Assembly (NCBI GenBank): GCA_019414645.1
Contig: DXLP01000012.1
Location: forward strand, 1-60,892
DNA length: 60,892 nucleotides
Source of the DNA: Collinsella sp.
Lineage (GTDB): Bacteria; Actinomycetota; Coriobacteriia; Coriobacteriales; Coriobacteriaceae
Direction: 5' to 3'
Below the pieces are notes generated by a model that was not told the origin of the DNA, made no database searches, and saw only the letters and a program-made list of their open reading frames with translations. Positions 44,727-52,304 of this stretch are shown in pieces. Every line of letters begins with the position of its first letter. Positions within the stretch are counted from its first letter, which is position 1. The translations under genes were made by a program, and so were the position numbers.

Positions 44727-45857
44727 ATGTCTGAGTTTGCTGCCGGTCCTGCCGGTCGTATCGAGCGTGTCCGTGCCCTGATGGCCGAGCGTGGCTACGA
44801 CGCCATCGTGGTGCGCGACGAGGCCAATCTTCGTTGGCTTACGGGCGTGAAGGGCGTTTTCGATTACACCTTTGAATTCCCGCACGCGGCGTTTATTACG
44901 GCCGACCAGTGCCTGTTCCATACCGACTCGCGCTACCTCAACAGCTTTGAGGAGAACACGCCCGCCGGCAGCCCCTGGGTTTACGACATGGACGAGGGTA
45001 CCATCCCCGGCTGGGTCGCCGGCAAGATTGCGGCTAACAAGTGCCGTGTCTGTGCTGTCGAGGACGATATGCAGATTAACTTCTACCAGGGTATTCAGCG
45101 CGGCCTGGAGGACCGTTCCGTCGCCTGCATCCTACCGCTGATGCACGACGACATCCGCAAGATGCGCGCCATCAAGGATGCCGAGGAGATTGAGCTTATG
45201 CGCCATGCGCAGTCGATCACCGATGCCGCTTTCCAGCATATGCTCGGCTTTATTAAGCCCGGTATGACCGAGAAGCAGGTTCGCAACGAGCTCGAGAACT
45301 TTATGTTCGCCAACGGCGCCGACAGCCTTGCCTTCGGCTCCATCGTGGCGAGCGGTCCCAACACCGCCAACCCGCATGCCGTGCCGAGCGATCGCGTGAT
45401 CGAGAAGGGCGATTTCGTTCTCATGGATTACGGCGCGGGCTACTGCGATTACCGCTCCGACATGACGCGCACCGTCGTGATGGGCGAGCCCACGCAGGAG
45501 CAGCTCGACCTGTACGCGCTCGTGCGCCGCACGCACGAGGAGTGCGTCGCCGCCATCCATCCGGGCGTTGAGGGTAACGACATCTTCAAGCTTTCCAAGA
45601 AGATCATCGGCGATGCCGGCTATGGCGATTACTACAATCATGGCCTGGGCCACGGCGTCGGTATCGACATCCACGAGCTGCCCAACTTCAACCGCAGCAA
45701 GAACACCATCGCGATCGGCTCGGTTGTCACCATGGAGCCCGGCGTGTACCTGCCCGGCGTGGGCGGCGTGCGCCTGGAGGATTACGGCGTGGTCACCGAG
45801 AACGGCTACGAGCCTTTCACCAAGACCCCGCACGACCTGCACGTCATCGATTGCTAG
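44727..45857 (+). CDS. pepP: Xaa-Pro aminopeptidase (M24B)
   Basis: A 376-residue metallopeptidase that removes N-terminal residues preceding proline. The N-terminal creatinase-like domain (about 1-145) is followed by a pita-bread domain with the five metal ligands in [19 protein letters not shown] (two Asp), [16 protein letters not shown] (His), [11 protein letters not shown] (Glu) and VRLEDYG (Glu). AAAGGAA precedes the ATG at 44727. It lies before efp, as yqhT lies before efp in Bacillus, but a terminator separates them here. Confidence 0.92.
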   Translation: MSEFAAGPAGRIERVRALMAERGYDAIVVRDEANLRWLTGVKGVFDYTFEFPHAAFITADQCLFHTDSRYLNSFEENTPAGSPWVYDMDEGTIPGWVAGKIAANKCRVCAVEDDMQINFYQGIQRGLEDRSVACILPLMHDDIRKMRAIKDAEEIELMRHAQSITDAAFQHMLGFIKPGMTEKQVRNELENFMFANGADSLAFGSIVASGPNTANPHAVPSDRVIEKGDFVLMDYGAGYCDYRSDMTRTVVMGEPTQEQLDLYALVRRTHEECVAAIHPGVEGNDIFKLSKKIIGDAGYGDYYNHGLGHGVGIDIHELPNFNRSKNTIAIGSVVTMEPGVYLPGVGGVRLEDYGVVTENGYEPFTKTPHDLHVIDC

Positions 45858-45880
45858 CCCATTTCGATAGATTTTTGGGG

Positions 45881-45920
45881 CGGGGCGTCCGAATCGATTC
45901 GGACGCCCCGCGTTCTCTTT
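45881..45920 (+). terminator. Terminator after pepP
   Basis: A perfect 30-base palindrome (45881-45910, arms CGGGGCGTCCGAATC) is followed by CGTTCTCTTTTT. Confidence 0.85.
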
Positions 45921-45953
45921 TTATGCGCTCGCCGCAGGCGCCGTCTGCAAGTG

Positions 45954-45959
45954 TATAAT
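45954..45959 (+). promoter_or_regulatory. Candidate -10 box of the efp promoter
   Basis: A perfect TATAAT lies 57 bases before the efp start and just after the pepP terminator. The -35 region has no clear TTGACA. Confidence 0.5.
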
Positions 45960-46016
45960 TTCTGTCGTATGTAATTTGGACGCTTGTGCGTTCTGCCCAT
46001 AACAAGAAAGGTCGCT

Positions 46017-46580
46017 ATGCCTACCATTTCTACCGCCGACTTCAAGAACGGCCTCGGTCTCCGTATCAAGGACAAGGTCTACACCATCGTCGAGTTCCAG
46101 CATGTCAAGCCGGGCAAGGGCGGCGCGTTTGTGCGCTACAAGACCCGCGACATCAAGAGCGGCCGCGTCGTCGAGAACACCTGCAACGCCGGCACCAAGT
46201 TCGAGAGCGTCATGCTCACCACCCGTGAGTTCCAGTACCTCTACAACGATGGCACCGACTACATCTTCATGGACAACGAGTCCTATGAGCAGGTTCCCGT
46301 TCCCGAGGACATGGTGGGCGAGAACTCCAAGTGGCTGCGCGAGAACGACATCTGCCAGCTGCTCTTCGCCGACGATGAGCTCATGGGCGTGACCCCGCCG
46401 ATGTTCATCGAGACCACCATCGTCCAGACCGACCCGGGCTTTAAGGGCGATACCGTCCAGGGTTCCACCAAGCCGGCCACGATCGACACCGGCGCTGTCA
46501 TCCAGGTCCCCATGTACCTCAACGAGGGCGAGGTCATCAAGGTTGACACCCGCGACGGCAAGTTCGTCTCCCGCGTCTAG
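46017..46580 (+). CDS. efp: Translation elongation factor P
   Basis: EF-P rescues ribosomes stalled at polyproline. The 187-residue, three-domain protein has the tip-loop sequence VKPGKGGAFVR, placing Lys34 at the residue that is lysylated or otherwise modified in other bacteria. No EpmA, EarP or YmfI-like modification gene is in the window. Start is ATG 46017 after AAGAAAGG; an in-frame ATG at 45984 lies in the leader. It probably heads an operon with asp23, nusB and xseB. Confidence 0.97.
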   Translation: MPTISTADFKNGLGLRIKDKVYTIVEFQHVKPGKGGAFVRYKTRDIKSGRVVENTCNAGTKFESVMLTTREFQYLYNDGTDYIFMDNESYEQVPVPEDMVGENSKWLRENDICQLLFADDELMGVTPPMFIETTIVQTDPGFKGDTVQGSTKPATIDTGAVIQVPMYLNEGEVIKVDTRDGKFVSRV

Positions 46581-46604
46581 CAACCAACTCTTCTAGGAGG
46601 ACTC

Positions 46605-46967
46605 ATGCCCCAGGAAATCAAGATTGACGGCATCGGCATTTCGCCCGATGTTTTGACCGCCATCGTCTCGCGCGCCGTGTCGGATGTCGAGGGCATCGCC
46701 TCCGTTGGCGTCAAGGACCTTGCCACCAACCTTGTCTCCATGATGCTCTCGTCCAAGGCCCCGGCTTCCGAGCCGGCTGTCGAGGCCGAGGTCGTTGGCG
46801 ACAAGCTCGCACTCACCGTGCGTGTCGTGGTGTTCTTTGGCTATCCGTTCAAGAAACTCGCCGAGGCCGTTCGCGCTGCCGTGGTCGCTGCCATCGATGC
46901 CCAGGTTGGCGTTGAGGTTGAGCGTGTTGACGTTTGCATCGACGGCCTCGTTTTCCCCAAGGAGTAA
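46605..46967 (+). CDS. Asp23/Gls24 family protein (YqhY-like)
   Basis: A 120-residue second Asp23-family protein. The IKIDGIGISPDVLTAIVSRAVSDVEGIASV opening pattern and the LALTVRVVVFFGYPFKKLAE strand-helix are typical (residues 5-34 and 67-86). In Firmicutes, yqhY sits between the accBC genes and nusB and affects acetyl-CoA carboxylase balance. Here the accBC genes are absent from between efp and this gene. AGGAGG lies before the ATG. nusB follows after three bases. Confidence 0.88.
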   Translation: MPQEIKIDGIGISPDVLTAIVSRAVSDVEGIASVGVKDLATNLVSMMLSSKAPASEPAVEAEVVGDKLALTVRVVVFFGYPFKKLAEAVRAAVVAAIDAQVGVEVERVDVCIDGLVFPKE

Positions 46968-46970
46968 CCT

Positions 46971-47558
46971 TTGAGCCTTAAGGTTTATCGCGGGCGTACG
47001 CTTGCCCGCAGTCAGGCGCTGCAGCTGCTGTTCCAGGCCGAGGCCACGGACAGCCCGCTCGAGCGCGTCCTCGAGGGTGATTTCCTGATCTCGAAGGGTC
47101 CCCTCGACCCCTATGCGCTGGAGCTGTGCCGCGGTGCCTACAAGCATATCGACCGCATCGACTGCGCTCTGCGCTCCGTTGCCAAGAACTGGGATCTTAT
47201 GCGCATGCCCGGTGCCGACCGCAATCTGCTGCGTATCGCCGTTTACGAGATGCGTTTCCTCACCGACGAGGAGGTCTCGGACGCCATCGTGATCAACGAG
47301 GCCGTCGAGCTTGCCAAGGCCTATGGCACCGACCGGTCCGCGTCGTTCGTCAACGGCGTGCTGGGCAAGATCGCTCGCAGCGAGGAGCTGCCGGGCGAGG
47401 ACCTATACCAGGAGCTGCTGGCCGAGGATCGCGCTCGCGAGGAGGCACAGGCTGCCGAGGCTGCCGCTAAGGTTGCGGTTGCCCAGGCTGAGGCTGGTGT
47501 GTTGGCCGAGGATGCGGACGCTGCTGAGGCCGTCGAGGCCGACTCCGTCGAGGAGTAG
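46971..47558 (+). CDS. nusB: Transcription antitermination factor NusB
   Basis: NusB joins NusE/S10 at boxA RNA during rRNA antitermination. The 195-residue product has an all-helical NusB core (about 5-145: RSQALQLLFQAE, DRNLLRIAVYEMRF, IVINEAVELAKAYG, FVNGVLGKIA). It then has an Ala/Glu-rich acidic tail of about 45 residues beyond the usual length. I use TTG at 46971, six bases after AAGGAG. xseB starts two bases after its stop. Confidence 0.94.
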   Translation: MSLKVYRGRTLARSQALQLLFQAEATDSPLERVLEGDFLISKGPLDPYALELCRGAYKHIDRIDCALRSVAKNWDLMRMPGADRNLLRIAVYEMRFLTDEEVSDAIVINEAVELAKAYGTDRSASFVNGVLGKIARSEELPGEDLYQELLAEDRAREEAQAAEAAAKVAVAQAEAGVLAEDADAAEAVEADSVEE

Positions 47559-47560
47559 CC

Positions 47561-47800
47561 ATGCCAGAGGGTTCTGTCCGTAACTTTGATGAGATTTCGG
47601 ACCGTCTGGATCAGATCATCGCTACCGTTCGCTCCAAGGATACCCCCTTGGAGCGTTCGCTCGATTTGTTTGACGAAGCGATTGAGCTGGGCTCCCGCGC
47701 GGTCGATATGGTCGACAAGTTTGAGTTGACGCCGCGTGAGGCCGACAAGCTCGAGCAGGAATACGATGAGGATGCGGCAAACGAATCCCAGGATAGCTAG
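47561..47800 (+). CDS. xseB: Exodeoxyribonuclease VII small subunit
   Basis: A 79-residue protein with the XseB signature (FDEISDRLDQIIATVRSKDTPLERSLDLFDEAIEL, residues 9-43), a helical hairpin that multimerises on XseA. Exo VII degrades single-stranded DNA. The large subunit gene xseA, normally adjacent, is absent here and in the rest of the window. The start lies two bases after nusB. Confidence 0.92.
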   Translation: MPEGSVRNFDEISDRLDQIIATVRSKDTPLERSLDLFDEAIELGSRAVDMVDKFELTPREADKLEQEYDEDAANESQDS

Positions 47801-47835
47801 GCCGCATCTCCGGATACGAATGGTTGATGGCATTC

Positions 47836-48639
47836 ATGAAACGCGTGCGTCTTGATGACGAACTGATTTCACAGGGCATCTGCGCCGATCGCGCGGATGC
47901 CCTTCGCACTCTTATGGCCGGCTTGGTCTCGAGTGGCGGTGAGCGCTTGACTTCGCCGGGCCTTAAGGTGATCCCGGGGCTGCCGCTGCATGTGAAGGGG
48001 CGCATTCCCTATGTTGGCCGCGGCGGTCTTAAGCTCGAAGGCGCGCTTGATGCGTTTGGCATCAATCCGACGGGCCTTGCCTGTCTGGATGTGGGCTGCT
48101 CTACCGGCGGCTTTACCGATTGTCTGCTCAAGCGCGGAGCTGCGACCGTTGTCTCGGTGGACGTGGGTCGCGCCCAGTTCGATTGGTCGTTGCGCCAGGA
48201 CGATCGCGTGACGCTGCATGAGCGCACAAACGTGACGCAGCTGCCTGAGCTTGGCTATGCCGGCACTATCGACCTGGCTGTGTGTGATGTCTCGTTTACC
48301 AGCATCGCGAACATTATCGATGCGGTACTGGCGTGCCTGGCGCCTACGGGTGCATTCTGCACGCTCGTAAAGCCGCAGTTTGAGGCTCCGGCGGCGCTGG
48401 TGGGCGAGGGCGGCATTGTGACCGATCCCGCCGTGCGCCGCGATACACTCGTGGCGGCGGTTGAACTCTTTGCTGCCAAGGGCCTGTTCCCGGTCGATGT
48501 GTGCGTGTCGCCCATTCATGGTGCCAAGGGCAACGTTGAGTTTTTCCTGTACGGCACGAGATTTGACCCCGGCGATCGCTCGCAAGACGAGCTGCAATCC
48601 CAGGTATCGGTTATGAGCGAGAAAGCTGCAACGCTATGA
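47836..48639 (+). CDS. tlyA: TlyA-family rRNA 2'-O-methyltransferase / hemolysin-like
   Basis: TlyA-type enzymes 2'-O-methylate 16S and/or 23S rRNA, affecting capreomycin sensitivity in mycobacteria. The 267-residue product has an N-terminal S4 domain (about 1-60) and a FtsJ-like methyltransferase with YVGRGGLKLEGAL, SAM loop LDVGCSTGGFTDCLL near 86-100, and VKPQFEA. I start at ATG 47836 (MKRVRLDDELISQG matches the family); TTG 47824 and ATG 47827 are alternatives, all with weak sites. The stop overlaps nadK (ATGA). Confidence 0.92.
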   Translation: MKRVRLDDELISQGICADRADALRTLMAGLVSSGGERLTSPGLKVIPGLPLHVKGRIPYVGRGGLKLEGALDAFGINPTGLACLDVGCSTGGFTDCLLKRGAATVVSVDVGRAQFDWSLRQDDRVTLHERTNVTQLPELGYAGTIDLAVCDVSFTSIANIIDAVLACLAPTGAFCTLVKPQFEAPAALVGEGGIVTDPAVRRDTLVAAVELFAAKGLFPVDVCVSPIHGAKGNVEFFLYGTRFDPGDRSQDELQSQVSVMSEKAATL

Positions 48640-49496
48640 AGGTCTTTCTGGTTCCCAATTACTACAAGCAAGAGGCGGTCGAGAGCGGCCTGATGCTCGA
48701 GCTTTGGCTGACTCGCCAGGGCTATGAGGTCGCATGGGCTGCCGACCAGCGATCCAAGATTCAGAGCACGCCTGATATTGACGGCTCCGATCTGGTCATT
48801 ACGCTCGGCGGCGACGGTACGTTGCTGCGCGCTGCCCGCATCCTCAACCATCGTGAGATTCCTATCCTCGGTCTTTCCTATGGTCACCTGGGCTTTCTAA
48901 CTGCTGCGAGCCCCGAGGAGCGCGACATCCTGCAGGTCGTGAGCGACGCCCTGTCCGGTGAGCTGCACGTGAGCCGTCGCGCCACCATCGCCGCGGATAT
49001 CGTGTCCGTGCGCGAAGACGGTACGAAGGATGTCGTGCGCACCTTCGCCCTCAACGACATGGCGCTTACCCGCGGTCCGCTGTCCGATATGGTCGAGTTC
49101 GACATCACGGTGTCCGGCCATCATATCGACCGTCTGCGTGGCGACGGCGTGGTCGTGTCCACGGCGACTGGTTCTACGGGTTACGCGCTCAGTGCCGGTG
49201 GCCCCATCGTGAGCCCCGACTATACGGGCATGGTCTGCGTACCCATTGCGCCGCACACCATTCAGGCTCGTGCCTTTTTGACCTCGCCGAGTGATGTCGT
49301 CGAAATCTTTATGTCCGATGATCGCCCGAGCGTTCCGGCGATCGCTATCGATGGACAGTTTATTACCTGCGATGGCACCGTTGAGAGCGTGGCGGTGCGC
49401 CGCGGGCCCGGAGATGTGTTGCTGCTGGATTACGGCCCCGAGAGCTTCTATAACTCGGTGAGCCGCGTATTCTACGGAGTCCGTCATGATCGATGA
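48636..49496 (+). CDS. nadK: NAD kinase
   Basis: NadK phosphorylates NAD to NADP. The 286-residue product has the diphosphate-binding GGDGT at 58-62 (LVITLGGDGTLLRAAR), the LGHLGFLT-type motif YGHLGFLTAAS, LNDMAL and the TGSTGYALSAGGPIVSP active-site loop. The tlyA-nadK-recN cluster with successive overlaps is conserved in Gram-positive bacteria. Confidence 0.96.
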   Translation: MKVFLVPNYYKQEAVESGLMLELWLTRQGYEVAWAADQRSKIQSTPDIDGSDLVITLGGDGTLLRAARILNHREIPILGLSYGHLGFLTAASPEERDILQVVSDALSGELHVSRRATIAADIVSVREDGTKDVVRTFALNDMALTRGPLSDMVEFDITVSGHHIDRLRGDGVVVSTATGSTGYALSAGGPIVSPDYTGMVCVPIAPHTIQARAFLTSPSDVVEIFMSDDRPSVPAIAIDGQFITCDGTVESVAVRRGPGDVLLLDYGPESFYNSVSRVFYGVRHDR

Positions 49497-51114
49497 GCTG
49501 CAGGTTTATAACATTGCACTCATTCGCGAGGCGACGCTGGTGCCGAGTGCCGGCCTGACTGTCCTGACTGGCGAGACTGGCGCCGGCAAGACCGCGCTGC
49601 TCTCGGCCCTCAAGCTAATTTTGGGCGAGCGTGCGGATTCGTCGACGGTGCGCGAGGGCGAGGCACTGGCGAGCGTCGAGGCGCGACTCTTCGACGGACC
49701 GCACGACACGGAGGGGTTCACCGTACAGCGCAGCCTTTCTGCCGAGGGCCGCAGCCGCGTGAAGATTGACGGTCGCATTGCCAGTGTGCGCGAGCTTTCG
49801 GAGCGCGTCGGCGTGATGATGGATCTGTGCGGCCAGCACGAGCACCAGCGCTTGCTCGATCCGGCGCATCACGTTGCGATGGTCGATGCCTGGGCGGGAC
49901 GCTCTGCGCTCGAGGCGCTCGAGCACTACCGTGCTTGCTTTAAAGCCTCGCGCGCGGCTGCCAAGGAGGTCCGTCGCGTCGAGGAGGCCTCACGTGCGCG
50001 GGGGAGTCGCGTCGAGGAAGCGCGCTTTGCGCTCGAGCGCATCGGCGAGGTCGACCCCAAACCGGGCGAGTATGAGGAACTCGAGGAACTGCTGCCGCGC
50101 TCCGAACATGCCGAGGTACTGGTTGCCACAGCTAACGATGCCCATGCATCGCTTGCCTCCGAAGGGGGAGCGCTCGACGCCGTGAACAGCGCCGTGGCAG
50201 AACTTTCCCGAATGGCTACCGTCGATCGCAAACTGGGCGACATTGCCGATGCGCTTTCGGATGCCTGTATCTCCCTTGAGGATTGCGCGAACGAGCTTCG
50301 TACCTATCGCGATGGCGTCGCCTTCGACCCGCGCGAGCTCGCACGCATGCGTGAGCGATATTCCGACCTCAAGGGCCTGTTGCGTCAGTGGGGTCCCACC
50401 ATGGACGATGTTTTTGCCATGCGCGATCGCTCGCAAGAGCTGCTGTCCCTGGTCGATGATGGCGATGAGCAGATCAAAAAGGCGCGTGAGGCACTCGGGA
50501 GCGCCGAGCGCGAGTTGTTTGCCGCTGCCAAGGCACTTAAGCGCGCACGCAATACGGCGGCCCCGCGCTTCTGCCACGAGGTTGGCCGCCAGATGGCGCG
50601 CTTGGAGATGGGTAGTGCCGAGCTCGTCTGGGAGTCGCGCGATCTTCCCCGTGCTGAGTGGACGCCCGTTGGTCCTTCGAGCTACGAGCTGCTATACCGC
50701 AGCGGTGCCGGCTTGACGCCACGTCCCCTGCGCCGCATTGCGTCGGGCGGCGAGCTCAGCCGCGTCATGCTTGCAAGCAAGGTTGTCCTCGGTAACGCGG
50801 ACGGTGTCGATACGCTGGTGTTTGACGAGGTCGATGCCGGTGTCGGTGGCTCCACGGCGCGTGCACTCGCGGGCGTGCTGGCAGATCTCGCCTCTACGCA
50901 TCAGGTGATTGTCGTAACCCACTTGGCGCAGGTCGCCGTCATGGCCGACAAGCATTATGTTGTCAGCAAGGAACCAGGCGATGTTCCCCAGACGCATTTG
51001 GACGAGGTAACCGGCGAAGCGCGTACCGCCGAGATCGCCCGCATGTTGAGCGGCGATCAGTCCGAGGCTAGCCTGGCGCACGCAAAGCAGATGCTCGAAG
51101 AAGCTCGAGGTTAG
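49486..51114 (+). CDS. recN: DNA repair protein RecN
   Basis: RecN is an SMC-like ATPase that holds DNA ends together during double-strand break repair. The 542-residue product has Walker A GETGAGKT at 29-36, a central coiled-coil region (about 150-370), the signature RIASGGELSRVMLA, Walker B VFDEVDAGVGG and the His-loop VVTHLAQVAVMAD. The start overlaps nadK by 11 bases. Confidence 0.96.
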   Translation: MIDELQVYNIALIREATLVPSAGLTVLTGETGAGKTALLSALKLILGERADSSTVREGEALASVEARLFDGPHDTEGFTVQRSLSAEGRSRVKIDGRIASVRELSERVGVMMDLCGQHEHQRLLDPAHHVAMVDAWAGRSALEALEHYRACFKASRAAAKEVRRVEEASRARGSRVEEARFALERIGEVDPKPGEYEELEELLPRSEHAEVLVATANDAHASLASEGGALDAVNSAVAELSRMATVDRKLGDIADALSDACISLEDCANELRTYRDGVAFDPRELARMRERYSDLKGLLRQWGPTMDDVFAMRDRSQELLSLVDDGDEQIKKAREALGSAERELFAAAKALKRARNTAAPRFCHEVGRQMARLEMGSAELVWESRDLPRAEWTPVGPSSYELLYRSGAGLTPRPLRRIASGGELSRVMLASKVVLGNADGVDTLVFDEVDAGVGGSTARALAGVLADLASTHQVIVVTHLAQVAVMADKHYVVSKEPGDVPQTHLDEVTGEARTAEIARMLSGDQSEASLAHAKQMLEEARG

Positions 51115-51132
51115 GTCGTATCAGCGGTGTTG

Positions 51133-51165
51133 GTGGGACAAAATAGACTGAAATTTTTGTCCCAC
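51133..51165. terminator. Bidirectional terminator between recN and the RpiR regulator gene
   Basis: An 11-bp stem GTGGGACAAAA/TTTTGTCCCAC with an 11-base AT-rich loop lies between the convergent recN and rpiR genes. A/T runs at the stem base suit both directions. Confidence 0.75.
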
Positions 51166-51173
51166 TACGCATT

Positions 51174-52031
51174 TTACTCCACAACCTTATCCGGCTGGAT
51201 GAGCTCTTCGTAGTAGCTGATATGCTCGCGGGCGTCTTCGATTTCGGGCAGCAGGAAGTTGTAGATGACCTCGATGATCATCGTGGCGCTCATCTTGGAG
51301 AACGCGAAGTCGCCCGTTGTCAGTAGTGCTTCGTGGTTGACGGTATTAAAGGTGTAGTCTGCCAGGCGCGCGAGCGGGGATTTGCTGTCGCTGCTGATGA
51401 CGACTACGGTTGCGCCGCAGTCGCGAGCCGCTTTTGCCATGCGATTCAGTCGGCGCGACTTGCCGGAGTTCGAGATCAGAACGATGACGTCGCCGGGGCG
51501 CAGCGTAAGCGCAAACCCAATCGAAGTCTCGCTGATGGTGCTTGCCATGCAGCGAAGGCCCAGCTGCGAAAACTTAAACGTCGCGTCGAGCGCGACGGCG
51601 TTGGTGTTGCCTACGGCAGCAAACTCGATAGCCCCTGCGTTCTTAAACGCGTGCACGACGGCTGCCAGTGTGTCGTGGTCAATACCATCGATAGTCGCAT
51701 TGAGTTCGCTTACCTTGGCAGCGAGAATATTCTTGAGGCTCTGCTCCATATTGTCGAGCGAGACCTCGTCGGTGAGGCCTTCGTTGCGCTGGCTCTCCAG
51801 ATCGCGCGCTAGTGAAAACTGGAAACTGCGAAAACTGCCAAAACCCAGTTTGCGGCAGAAGCGCGAGACGGTTGCCTCGGAGGTTGCGGCGGCGCGCGAG
51901 AGCTGGGCGGCTGTCAGACGCGGTGCCTCGGACTGGTGCTCTAGGATATAGTCGACAATGCGCTGCTCGGACTCGCTGTACCCCCTGTGTGTGCTAATAA
52001 GGGAGAGTGCGCTCTTGCTGCTATCGGACAT
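51174..52031 (-). CDS. RpiR/MurR-family transcriptional regulator (HTH + SIS)
   Basis: A 285-residue regulator. The N-terminal HTH_6 domain (about 8-80) has SESEQRIVDYILEH and LSRAAATSEATVSRFCRKLG. The C-terminal SIS domain (about 125-260) binds phosphosugars (FAAVGNTNAVALDATF, VIVLISNSGKSRRLN). It is divergent from the fruA-type PTS gene and most likely controls it in response to a sugar phosphate. I start at ATG 52031, seven bases after minus-strand AGGAG; longer readings from 52052 or 52112 lack a site. Confidence 0.9.
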   Translation of the reverse strand: MSDSSKSALSLISTHRGYSESEQRIVDYILEHQSEAPRLTAAQLSRAAATSEATVSRFCRKLGFGSFRSFQFSLARDLESQRNEGLTDEVSLDNMEQSLKNILAAKVSELNATIDGIDHDTLAAVVHAFKNAGAIEFAAVGNTNAVALDATFKFSQLGLRCMASTISETSIGFALTLRPGDVIVLISNSGKSRRLNRMAKAARDCGATVVVISSDSKSPLARLADYTFNTVNHEALLTTGDFAFSKMSATMIIEVIYNFLLPEIEDAREHISYYEELIQPDKVVE

Positions 52032-52119
52032 GGGACTGCTCCTGGCTGGCATAAAAATCGGACTTGTTTTGTTATGTCGTAGTATACGGGCATTTTCAAC
52101 TACAAGATACACCTTGCCG

Positions 52120-52177
52120 TTTCAATGGTTGATGGTAAACTTTCATTGACCGTTTACGGTTATGAAAGAACCTTTCA
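52120..52177. promoter_or_regulatory. Cluster of TTTCA/TGAAA boxes between rpiR and fruA
   Basis: The intergenic region (273 bases) holds the perfect palindrome TGAAAG-AAC-CTTTCA at 52163-52177. Further TTTCA boxes lie at 52120 and 52141. A CTTTCAT/ATGAAAG pair (52140-52146 and 52162-52168) overlaps a GTAAAC/GTTTAC pair. RpiR-family operators are often TGAAA/TTTCA palindromes, so these are good candidates for the adjacent regulator. Confidence 0.55.
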
Positions 52178-52242
52178 CCTGAGAAATGAGCTGTATTACT
52201 TCTCATATAAGCGGTGGGTTGGTATCTTTCAAGTGTGGAAAA

Positions 52243-52282
52243 ACGCGCATCGAAGCGCGTGTAGGGGAGCGCCCGCGGGCGC
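52243..52282 (+). promoter_or_regulatory. Two hairpins in the fruA leader
   Basis: ACGCGC-ATCGAA-GCGCGT (52243-52260) and the 14-base palindrome GCGCCCGCGGGCGC (52269-52282) lie just before the AAGGAGG of fruA. No T-run follows. They may affect mRNA stability or translation. Confidence 0.4.
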
Positions 52283-52304
52283 AGTACTCAAGAAGGAGGG
52301 ACAC

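Noticed and set aside
34228..51165. Shared TTTTGTCCCAC at 34228-34238 and 51155-51165 as a dispersed repeat
   Set aside because: Only the second copy is part of a hairpin. An 11-base match in 60 kb with one unpaired partner is not enough evidence.
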